Shown piece after piece: positions 34,807 to 41,602 of a stretch of 41,602 nucleotides of DNA (position 1 is the stretch's first letter; every line of letters begins with the position of its first letter). The notes below the pieces were generated by a model. The model was not told where the DNA came from, did not search any database, and was given only the letters and a program-made list of their open reading frames with translations. Position numbers and translations under genes: made by a program. The stretch is from Pseudomonadota bacterium (GTDB taxonomy: Bacteria; Pseudomonadota; Gammaproteobacteria; Steroidobacterales; SZUA-146), in NCBI GenBank assembly GCA_039028935.1, contig JBCCHD010000034.1, positions 1 through 41,602 of the forward strand. Reading direction: 5' to 3'.

Positions 34807-35425
34807 AAACATTCGTCCTTTGTCGCGTCAGTAGTGGCTACGAGTGATCGCGTACAAAATTGTTCCGATTGTGGTGTGAAATTTCCAGCAACGATGTGCT
34901 TTGCGCCGCGACATTTTGTGTTGGAAAAAAACCTCGAACAGGGTGAGCTTAGTGACCTAGAAATATTGTAGGACACTAATTTTTCACTTACGTCAGTCGC
35001 TTAATTGGTGATTGGATGGTCGGTGTGGCGCAGACACAATAGTGGGTTTGATACCAATATCTGCTCGAGAAAAAAACGATTCTTTTTTTATCGAGGGTCC
35101 CAACGGCGTTATTCGCCGATAAATTGCGCGATACGTTGATTCACGCATCGCCGCCGACGGTGGTCCTTGAATGAAAGTCATTCAAATCGCATCTCGAGAT
35201 TCGTGCCTCGGCCAAAGACCCGGTGAGCGCCGCGTGAAGGCGGCATCAGGCGTCGATAATACGGCCACGAACGCGGGCGTTTGACGCGGGGAAGTCGCCA
35301 TTGACCGTTTTGCGAGCAAAGTTTCGGCTTTCACGGGTACCTTCTGCTCGGTAGTTCTGTCAAAATGACCGATTAGCTCTTCCAGGCTTCTCTGGAGGCA
35401 GCCCGAATTCAACACGGATACGATC
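34807..35425. other. 619-bp divergent intergenic region with an A/T palindrome
   Basis: This is the longest non-coding stretch in the window, more A/T-rich than its surroundings around 34850-35110. It lies between the unknown lipoprotein (minus) and the M3 peptidase (plus), so it should contain both promoters. I could not place them securely; TTGACC at 35301-35306 is a possible -35 without a good -10. An unusual inverted repeat at 35064-35095 is listed separately. No tRNA or obvious small gene is seen. A small RNA cannot be excluded. Confidence 0.5.
35064..35095. repeat. inverted repeat with A7/T7 arms
   Basis: CTCGA, one G, seven A, a 6-nt centre CGATTC, seven T, one A, then TCGAG. Twelve base pairs form, with one G-A mismatch between the CTCGA helix and the A/T helix. 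It lies between divergent genes, so it is not an ordinary terminator of either. Confidence 0.7.
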
Positions 35426-37594
35426 ATGACTTTAAAGAGACTAATTCCTGTTCTATCGATGTGCGTTGTACTTGTCGCGTGTAGCGGCGGTGGTGACGAC
35501 GAGGCGGTTACCAGCGAGGCACCGACCTCCTCTGCGGTTCCGGATATTTCTGTTTCAGCGGCTGAGCTGGAAGGTAATCCGTTTTTTAAGGAGTGGGATA
35601 CGCCGTTCGGCGTTCCGCCATTCTCCGAAATCAAAGACGAGCACTACATGCCGGCGTTCAAGCAAGCCATTTTGGATCTGCGTGCGGAATACGATGCGAT
35701 TATCAACAATCCCGAACCGCCCACATTCGACAATACGATTCTGGCGATGGAGACCGCCGGCGATACGGCGCGGAAGGTGCTGTTTACGTTCTATCCACTG
35801 ACGGGTACGGAACTCAACGACAACCTGCGCGCCCTTCAGCGTGAGATCGGACCCATGTGGTCGCGCGAAACGGACGCAATCACGTTCAATGAAAAACTGT
35901 TCGAGCGCGTGCAGTCGGTGTATGACCAACGCGGTTCACTGGATCTCGATGAGCAGCAAGCGCGACTGCTGGAACTGGCGCATCGACGGTTTATTCGCTC
36001 GGGCGCGGCGTTGTCCGATGACGCGAAGCAGCAAGTTGCCGACATCAATTCGCGACTGTCCCAGCTGTCAACGCAGTTTGGTCAGAATTTGCTCGCGGCC
36101 ACCAAAGCGTTTTCGATCGAGCTGACCGACGAGGCCGATACTGTCGGTCTGTCAGACGACTTCAAAGCCAACATCTGGAACGAAGACAAGCAAGCGTGGG
36201 TTTTGGGTCTCAATCGCTCGGTCTATGAAACGTTCATGACGCAATCGCAGAATCGCGCGCTGCGCAAGCGCTTGTTTGACGGCTATACCAATCGAGCCAA
36301 TTCGGGTGAATTTGACAACGGCCCCATTTTGATTGAAATCGCGCAGCTGCGTGCAAAGCGTGCCGAGCTCATGGGCTATGCGTCGCACGCGCACTACCAA
36401 CTCGATGTGCGGATGGCCAAGACGCCAAAAGGCGCGGAAGACTTCCTACTGCGTGTCTGGCAACCGGGTCTGGCACAGGCGAAACAAGAGCGCGCCGACA
36501 TGCAGGAGCTAGTGGGTGACGAGTTTGCGCTCGAAGGCCATGATTGGTGGCACTACTCGGAAAAGCTGCGAGCGCAGCGATTCGATCTTGATGAGAATCA
36601 ACTGAAGCCGTATTTCGAGCTGGGCGCCGTGCGCCAGGGCGCGTTTGATATGGCAAAGCGGTTGTTCAATGTCGACTTTACAGAAATCGATGTGCCGGTT
36701 TGGAACGATGTCGTGACCGCGTATGAAATTACGGGCGAGAACAATGAACACCTAGGCGTGTTCATGATGGATATGTTCGCACGTGATTCGAAGCGAGGCG
36801 GGGCGTGGATGAATAGCTATCGCTCTTCTTCCAATATTAACGGCAATAGTATTCGCCCGGTCGTGACGAACAACATGAACCTGTCCAAACCGCCCGCCGG
36901 TGGTGCTGCGCTGATGCGATTCTCAGAAGTGGAAACCCTGTTTCATGAGTTTGGGCATGGCTTACACGGACTGTTGACGCGTATCGATTACCCCACCTTC
37001 TCGGGCTTGGATGGTCCGACCGATTACACGGAGTTCCCGGCGCAAATACTCGAGCATTGGGCATCGCAGCCCATGATGCTGGAAAGTTACGCGACGCATT
37101 ATGAAACCGGTGAAGTCATTCCCAACGAACTCGTTGAGCGATTGCTCGCGGCGGCGAATCACAATCAGGGATTTGCCACGACCGAGTTTATCGCGGCTTC
37201 ACTGCTTGATCTTCGCTGGCATTTACTGAGTTCTGAAGAGGCCAATACCATCACCGATGCCAAGGCGTTTGAAGACAAGGTGCTGGCCGAGTACGGCTTG
37301 ATCGATGAGATCGAGCCTCGCTACCGCTCACAGTATTTCTCTCACATCTTCGCGGGTGGTTATTCAGCGGGCTACTATGCGTACCTCTGGTCCGAAATTT
37401 TGGATTCAGATGGCTTTAATGCGTTCATTGAAACCGGCGATATATTCGATCCGGAAACGGCGGCGCGATTGAAGAAATGGATCTATGAGTCTGGGGGACT
37501 ACGTGAGGCGGATGAGTTGTACCGTCAGTTCCGCGGAAAAGATCCCAGCATTGAGCCTTTGCTGGAAGGACGAGGATTCTCGACCGGCGGCTAA
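35426..37594 (+). CDS. M3-family zinc oligopeptidase (Dcp/OpdA-like), lipoprotein
   Basis: This 722-aa metallopeptidase has a lipoprotein signal with VLVACSGG (lipid Cys 19) and an acidic/serine linker up to about residue 48. The family N-terminus NPFFKEWDTPFGVPPFSEI follows, as in peptidyl-dipeptidase Dcp. Zinc ligands are H507 and H511 in HEFGHGLH, with E508 as the general base and E536 in TDYTEFPAQ as the third ligand. The C-terminal YFSHIFAGGYSAGYYAYLW stretch is also characteristic. E. coli Dcp removes dipeptides from C-termini in the cytoplasm or periplasm; this one should be membrane-anchored in the periplasm. The ribosome-binding site is weak. A strong hairpin follows the stop by 23 bp. 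Confidence 0.95.
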   Translation: MTLKRLIPVLSMCVVLVACSGGGDDEAVTSEAPTSSAVPDISVSAAELEGNPFFKEWDTPFGVPPFSEIKDEHYMPAFKQAILDLRAEYDAIINNPEPPTFDNTILAMETAGDTARKVLFTFYPLTGTELNDNLRALQREIGPMWSRETDAITFNEKLFERVQSVYDQRGSLDLDEQQARLLELAHRRFIRSGAALSDDAKQQVADINSRLSQLSTQFGQNLLAATKAFSIELTDEADTVGLSDDFKANIWNEDKQAWVLGLNRSVYETFMTQSQNRALRKRLFDGYTNRANSGEFDNGPILIEIAQLRAKRAELMGYASHAHYQLDVRMAKTPKGAEDFLLRVWQPGLAQAKQERADMQELVGDEFALEGHDWWHYSEKLRAQRFDLDENQLKPYFELGAVRQGAFDMAKRLFNVDFTEIDVPVWNDVVTAYEITGENNEHLGVFMMDMFARDSKRGGAWMNSYRSSSNINGNSIRPVVTNNMNLSKPPAGGAALMRFSEVETLFHEFGHGLHGLLTRIDYPTFSGLDGPTDYTEFPAQILEHWASQPMMLESYATHYETGEVIPNELVERLLAAANHNQGFATTEFIAASLLDLRWHLLSSEEANTITDAKAFEDKVLAEYGLIDEIEPRYRSQYFSHIFAGGYSAGYYAYLWSEILDSDGFNAFIETGDIFDPETAARLKKWIYESGGLREADELYRQFRGKDPSIEPLLEGRGFSTGG

Positions 37595-37617
37595 TGATTG
37601 ACGCGATAACGTTGGGG

Positions 37618-37646
37618 CAGGCCGTCGCACGCACGGCGACGGCCTG
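37618..37646. terminator. 11-bp perfect hairpin between convergent M3 peptidase and HupE genes
   Basis: CAGGCCGTCGC, loop ACGCACG, GCGACGGCCTG: a perfect 11-bp stem. It starts 23 bp after the M3 stop and ends right at the stop codon of the minus-strand HupE gene. No U tract follows on either strand, so it may be an I-shaped or RNA-end-protecting terminator serving both genes. Confidence 0.65.
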
Positions 37647-38438
37647 TCACACCGAAGCGAGGCGTTCAATCGCCCAGAGTGAGCCGATTAGCGCGATCAC
37701 TAGCGAACAGGGCACCACCACAAACCGGCGGTAGCGACCGGATGTGGCATCGGTTTCGATCCCCCGCCGTATGAACACCGCCAGCACAAAGGCTAGCGCC
37801 AGCACGGCTATCTGTCCGATTTCCCCGCCAATGTTGAAGCCGATAAGACCGGCAACAAACTGATTGTCGGGCAGGTTGAGTTGCCCGAAGAATCCGGCAA
37901 ACCCCAGTCCGTGCAGCAGACCGAACACAAACACAACCGGCAGTCGCCAGCGCGGCAGGCTTTTCACAAACACGTTTTCGACTGCCACAATCGCGATTGT
38001 GGCGGCGATCAACGCTTCCACCCAGGCGGCATTGACGGTGACCAGTCCCGCGGCGGCTAATCCGAGTGTCAGCGTGTGCGCCAACGTAAACATGGTGATT
38101 TGCAGTATCAATGCGCGCCATCGCGTCGACGTTAAAAACAGCGCCAGTACGAAAAGAATGTGGTCGAGTCCGCCGGGTAGGATATGACCGATGCCAATCT
38201 GGGTGTAAAGGCCGATGGTCGAGAAAGCACTGCGCTCGTTGCCGTCCGCATCCACCAGCGGCCGCACGGGTTCACCGCTTTGCATTGCGTTGAGTGCCTC
38301 GCACAGCGCGGGGTCGAGTGCCGATTCCCCTGGCGTGCAGAATTCGTCCTCTGGATGGGCCTGAGCCGAGAGCACCACCATAGCGAAAAGCAGAGTCGCG
38401 GCTATTCGCACGGTGTGACGTAACTCAAAGGGCCTCAC
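37647..38438 (-). CDS. HupE/UreJ family membrane protein
   Basis: This 263-aa protein has an N-terminal signal peptide ending near SAQAHPEDEFC, a periplasmic part with three cysteines, and then about six membrane segments. The family motif is visible: YTQIGIGHILPGGLDHILFVLALFL, then FTLAHTLTLGLA, VENVF and FGLLHGLGFAGFF. The histidines in GIGHILPGGLDH and FGLLHGLGF are the likely metal-contacting residues. HupE and UreJ relatives are nickel transporters, but this longer form (HupE_UreJ_2 type) is of unknown substrate; no hydrogenase or urease gene is in the window. The gene is transcribed toward the M3 peptidase. Confidence 0.88.
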   Translation of the reverse strand: MRPFELRHTVRIAATLLFAMVVLSAQAHPEDEFCTPGESALDPALCEALNAMQSGEPVRPLVDADGNERSAFSTIGLYTQIGIGHILPGGLDHILFVLALFLTSTRWRALILQITMFTLAHTLTLGLAAAGLVTVNAAWVEALIAATIAIVAVENVFVKSLPRWRLPVVFVFGLLHGLGFAGFFGQLNLPDNQFVAGLIGFNIGGEIGQIAVLALAFVLAVFIRRGIETDATSGRYRRFVVVPCSLVIALIGSLWAIERLASV

Positions 38439-38553
38439 TGGATTCGTCTACCCTACAGCGCGATGACACACGCGCAGAGCGACCCACAGCAACAGGGTTT
38501 GGAGTCCAATGCGTTTGGCGCCTGTTGTGCCGCTCGGCAGTCGGCGCGAGCCA

Positions 38554-39516
38554 TTAGTCGCGCCCAGCTTTGGCGCGCATCCGTCCAAATCGTCGAGACT
38601 TCACGCCGTCGCCCAGATAGGTGGGCATTACCGCATCCAGTGACTGCGGCGCGATGTCGAGCCGAGCGAAGCCATCCGTATCGCAAATACTGTGCACAGT
38701 CAGGGATTTATAGTTGTCGGATGAAAACGGTTTGCCCGGCACAAAATCCATAAACCGCGCCTGAACGCGCGCAAGCACATCGGGCATTTCTACAATTTTA
38801 CGGCGAATACCCAGTTGAGCCCGGATTTTGGACACAATCTCGTGCAAGGAATACACATGCGGTCCACACAGCTGATAGGTTTTACCGTGTGTGTCGTCTC
38901 GGGTGATGCAGGCGTGGATGGCCTTGACCACATCGTCGACGAAGACCGGCGCAAATCGCGCCCGCGCACGCGGCAGCGGTAAAAACGGAGCGGGCAGTTT
39001 GAGCAGGCCGGCAAATCGATTCACAAACGAATCTTCCGTGCCAAATATGACCGAGGGCTGTACGATCGACCAACGCAGAGTGGTCGCCTGTCGCTTAATC
39101 ACGTTTTCGGCTTCGCCTTTGCTGCGCAGATAGGCACTCGGCCCGTCCTCCGCATCGGCCTTGAGGGCGCTCATATGAACAAGGCGTCCTACGCCGGCCG
39201 CCAGGCACGCGCCAACGGTCACTTCTGTGAGGTCGATGTGCGCGCGCTTAAATTTTTCGTTTTTGCCGCCAAACTCGTTGAGAATGCCGACCAGATTCAC
39301 CACGCAATGTGTGTCAGTGAACTCACGTGTGAGGAAGGCAGCGTTATAAACGTCTCCCTCAACTACCTGTACTTGCGGCTGCACGAGCAATTGGCGACAC
39401 GCGTTACGGTAGCGCGTGAGCACTTTTACCGCATAGCCTTGATTGGCCAGATGCGCCACAAGGCTGCGACCGACAAAGCCGCTGCCGCCTAGAATGGTGA
39501 TGTGTTTACCGGACAT
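38554..39516 (-). CDS. NAD(P)-binding protein of the complex I NDUFA9 family (atypical SDR)
   Basis: This 320-aa protein has the nucleotide motif ILGGSGFVGRSLVAHL at the N-terminus, then VVEGDVYN, VNLVGILNE, HMSALKADAEDGPSAYLRSKGEAE and RWSIVQPSVIFG. The MSAL...YLRSKGEAE arrangement matches NDUFA9-like and related atypical SDRs, which bind NAD(P)H but often lack oxidoreductase activity. In eukaryotes NDUFA9 is an accessory subunit of complex I. Its bacterial role is unclear. GGAA stands near the expected ribosome-binding position before the ATG. It lies 143 bp downstream of slt on the same strand. Confidence 0.9.
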   Translation of the reverse strand: MSGKHITILGGSGFVGRSLVAHLANQGYAVKVLTRYRNACRQLLVQPQVQVVEGDVYNAAFLTREFTDTHCVVNLVGILNEFGGKNEKFKRAHIDLTEVTVGACLAAGVGRLVHMSALKADAEDGPSAYLRSKGEAENVIKRQATTLRWSIVQPSVIFGTEDSFVNRFAGLLKLPAPFLPLPRARARFAPVFVDDVVKAIHACITRDDTHGKTYQLCGPHVYSLHEIVSKIRAQLGIRRKIVEMPDVLARVQARFMDFVPGKPFSSDNYKSLTVHSICDTDGFARLDIAPQSLDAVMPTYLGDGVKSRRFGRMRAKAGRD

Positions 39517-39590
39517 GTGATGAATTCCGAAGAGCTATGCCGCGCAGTATAAAACAACTCTGGCCGACTGACAGCCGCGCATTCGGCGTA

Positions 39591-39629
39591 ACAGCGCGAA
39601 CACGCCGTCGGCTCGGCGTGTCTCGCTGT
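39591..39629. terminator. hairpin between slt and the NDUFA9-like gene
   Basis: An inner perfect 8-bp stem ACACGCCG/CGGCGTGT with loop TCGGCT (39600-39621) is extended by an outer perfect 6-bp stem ACAGCG/CGCTGT after a small internal loop. It lies 31-69 bp beyond the slt stop. No U tract is seen, so termination strength is uncertain. Confidence 0.55.
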
Positions 39630-39659
39630 GGCAATTAGGATTGGGCCTAAGGCGTTGCC

Positions 39660-41602
39660 TTAACGCTGTGCGAAACGATTGGCGTCCACCGGGTTGTTCA
39701 GAATAGGCGGCATCATGCCGGCTAGTCGCTGCTCTTTGCCGGTCAGTCGCCAATGAAATATCGCTTGTGCCGCCAACACTTTTTTGACGTAGCGTCGCGT
39801 TTCGTTGAACGGGATGTTCTCGACCCAAACGTCCGCGTGCCAGGTGGATTCGGGTAGCCAGCTTTTTACCCGGTGCGGGCCAGCGTTATAGGCGGCCGTA
39901 GCAAGGACCATGTTGCTGCCGAATCGACTGAATACCTGCCCAAGATAGTGCGTGCCGAGCTTAATATTGGTATGTGGATCGAGTAGCGTCGCTGTACCAC
40001 GGTAGGGAATGTGTGCCTGTTTTGCAGTCAGTCGACCTGTGCTTGGAATAATTTGCATTAAACCATAGGCGTTGGCCTTGGAGCGCACGTCTGGCATGAA
40101 TAGACTCTCCGTGCGCGCTATTCCGTATGCCCAAGTGCGCTCGATGCCGTTGGCCAGTGCCCCTTCGTCAAACTGTGCTTTGTATGGGGTCGGGTATGAC
40201 ACCATTACGTCTCGACCGTCAGAGCGCGCCTGCGCGTTGATGGCGCGCGAATGCCAGTTCCATTGATGTGCGAGCAGTGCGGCTTGTCCGCGCTCGGTGC
40301 GCGACAGCGAATTGAGCACGCGGTTCCACTCCGATCGCGCCATGCCATTACGACCGACTGCGAACAGCTCACGGGCGCGGATTAATCGCGGATCGTGTTG
40401 CAAGCGTGTGAGAGTGGATTCGTCCCGCTCGAGTGGATCATGGCCAAATTCATAGGGCACACCCAATCGATCGGCGGCCAGAAAACCATAGTAAGAACGT
40501 TCGCTCGACAGCGCGGCGTAGATGTCGGCCGCGGCGGATTTTTGCCCTGTGGCTTCGTGCGCGCGGGCGCGCCAGTATTGCCAGGTCGCGTCTCCTGCGA
40601 TGCTCTCTGGCAAGGCATCGAGCGCGCGCATGACACGCGGCCAGTCTCCGCTGGCCAAGGCACGCCGCACATGCCACGCACCGGAATCATCGGTGTGATC
40701 CTTTATCGCTTCCATCCAATCGAGCGCGACGGGTAAATGGTCACGTGCCGCCGATAGCGCCAGTCCACGTTCGACATCGCGTTGCTCTTCGCGACTAAAT
40801 CGATAGCGCTCTCGGAATGCGGGCCACACCTTGTAGGTCGTTTGTGGGTCGCGTCTGGCCGCACGTTTTATCCCATAAAGAACCAGCTTGCGATTTGCGG
40901 CGTTGTCACGCAGTTTGCGTGAAGCCGCCAACTCGGCAAGCGGATTGCGTCGCATGCGGGTCCAACGGCTTACACGATCGGCATCAATTCGGTGGGCTGA
41001 CTTGGCAAGATACGTGGCCAGCTTGGTGTTGCCGGCGTTAAGCGCCAGGTCGATGCGTTGGCGCAGGCGCTTCACAGTGAGTAGCTCTGCCTGTTCAAGT
41101 TGAGCGAAGACCGGATCGCATTCATCCGGTAGTGATTCGCCGTTCATCCACAAATCGAGTGCGCGTTGCTGGCTGGCGGCACCTGGTGCCACACGCAGTT
41201 TGGCGCGTGCGGCGAGACACTGAATCACGTCGTCTCCGGAATCGGCGTAGTGCCGATCGAGCAATGCATTGAGCTGAGTCCATTTGCCGCGTTTGGCCAG
41301 ATGGCTGGCAAATCGATAGCGCAAACTATTGACCGATGCCTTGCCCGCGTGTTCGTTGATGAGTCGCTCAATGGTGTGGTCGTCGATATGGCCGAGTCGA
41401 GTGCGGTAGTAGGTGGCCTGAATGTCGATATAGAGCGGATAGGCCCTGAGGTCGCTGCTGGCGTTGCGCAGAGCGCGGCTGTCCCCCTGGGAGGCTAGGG
41501 CATACGCCTCGCGAAACTCACTGCGTACCTGGTCGCTGTAGCCGTTTTCTAAGCCAAACGCTGAGTTCGTAGTCAGGATGCACCCAACTGAGAGTGTTAA
41601 AG
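39660..41602 (-). CDS. slt: soluble lytic murein transglycosylase Slt (5' end beyond window)
   Basis: It cleaves the MurNAc-GlcNAc bond of peptidoglycan to 1,6-anhydro products in the periplasm. The reading frame is open to the right edge, so the gene is cut. The last readable residues there, LTLSVGCILTTNSAFGLENG, look like the end of a signal peptide, so only a few residues of the N-terminus are missing. A TTG at 41324 lies inside the gene and is not its start. The 647 visible residues have the long superhelical alpha U-domain (YPLYIDIQATYYRTRLG, many helical repeats). The C-terminal SLT domain has the catalytic Glu in ARTESLF, AYGLMQIIPSTG, and TAAYNAGPHRVKSW. The total size agrees with Slt70 of E. 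coli. Confidence 0.95.
   Translation of the reverse strand, partial: LTLSVGCILTTNSAFGLENGYSDQVRSEFREAYALASQGDSRALRNASSDLRAYPLYIDIQATYYRTRLGHIDDHTIERLINEHAGKASVNSLRYRFASHLAKRGKWTQLNALLDRHYADSGDDVIQCLAARAKLRVAPGAASQQRALDLWMNGESLPDECDPVFAQLEQAELLTVKRLRQRIDLALNAGNTKLATYLAKSAHRIDADRVSRWTRMRRNPLAELAASRKLRDNAANRKLVLYGIKRAARRDPQTTYKVWPAFRERYRFSREEQRDVERGLALSAARDHLPVALDWMEAIKDHTDDSGAWHVRRALASGDWPRVMRALDALPESIAGDATWQYWRARAHEATGQKSAAADIYAALSSERSYYGFLAADRLGVPYEFGHDPLERDESTLTRLQHDPRLIRARELFAVGRNGMARSEWNRVLNSLSRTERGQAALLAHQWNWHSRAINAQARSDGRDVMVSYPTPYKAQFDEGALANGIERTWAYGIARTESLFMPDVRSKANAYGLMQIIPSTGRLTAKQAHIPYRGTATLLDPHTNIKLGTHYLGQVFSRFGSNMVLATAAYNAGPHRVKSWLPESTWHADVWVENIPFNETRRYVKKVLAAQAIFHWRLTGKEQRLAGMMPPILNNPVDANRFAQR

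Noticed and set aside
35182-35634. Minus-strand open frame upstream of, and overlapping, the M3 peptidase start
   Set aside because: It is antisense to the signal peptide and start of the M3 gene, with no ribosome-binding site or known motif. The M3 gene has clear lipobox and family features.

Overview
The window looks like chromosomal DNA of a free-living, probably marine or aquatic, gammaproteobacterium with moderately high GC. The taxonomic call is inference. It rests on the set tsaD / rpsU / yqeY / dnaG / rpoD / CAT-anticodon tRNA, on gammaproteobacterial-type Nei, Cca and Slt, and on the number of exported peptidases. I saw no rRNA, CRISPR array, insertion sequence, integrase or phage gene.

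Layout. 1-4090: a CAT-anticodon tRNA (Ile2 type), a SIRT4-like sirtuin, an NAD-type malic enzyme and a HAD phosphatase. 4164-7844: rpoD and dnaG on the minus strand. 7964-24017: an accessory block with an anchored methyltransferase, a carboxymuconolactone-decarboxylase-like protein, two paralogous S9 peptidases and, between them, a catabolic gene set. 24256-27158: yqeY, rpsU, tsaD and a folB-folK fusion. 27170-41602: an S41 protease lipoprotein, a pteridine-reductase-like SDR, a MidA-type methyltransferase, uppP, cca, a PF10023-type aminopeptidase, an unknown lipoprotein, an M3 oligopeptidase lipoprotein, a HupE/UreJ protein, an NDUFA9-like protein and the soluble lytic transglycosylase Slt, which runs off the right edge.

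The most interesting region is 11533-20078. An RpiR-type regulator and a Rieske oxygenase of the betaine/carnitine demethylating type (minus strand, ATGA overlap) stand divergent from a dimethylglycine-dehydrogenase-like flavoprotein with a folate (GcvT) domain, an MDR oxidoreductase, an enolase-superfamily enzyme resembling hydroxyproline-betaine epimerases, a class III aminotransferase and a small DUF2007/zinc-ribbon protein. The 127-bp divergent promoter region carries two 17-bp direct repeats (16/17 identical) spaced exactly 30 bp, a strong candidate operator. The likely role is stepwise N-demethylation and breakdown of a quaternary amine such as a (hydroxy)proline betaine. The substrate is not proven, and neither a transporter nor a Rieske reductase lies in the window.

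This block splits the usually compact macromolecular-synthesis cluster: rpsU-yqeY and dnaG-rpoD are about 16.4 kb apart. The two S9 paralogues lie in direct orientation about 12.8 kb apart, around the catabolic genes. Nutritionally the window points to peptides (two S9, S41, M3 and a PF10023-type enzyme, all apparently exported) and methylated amines.
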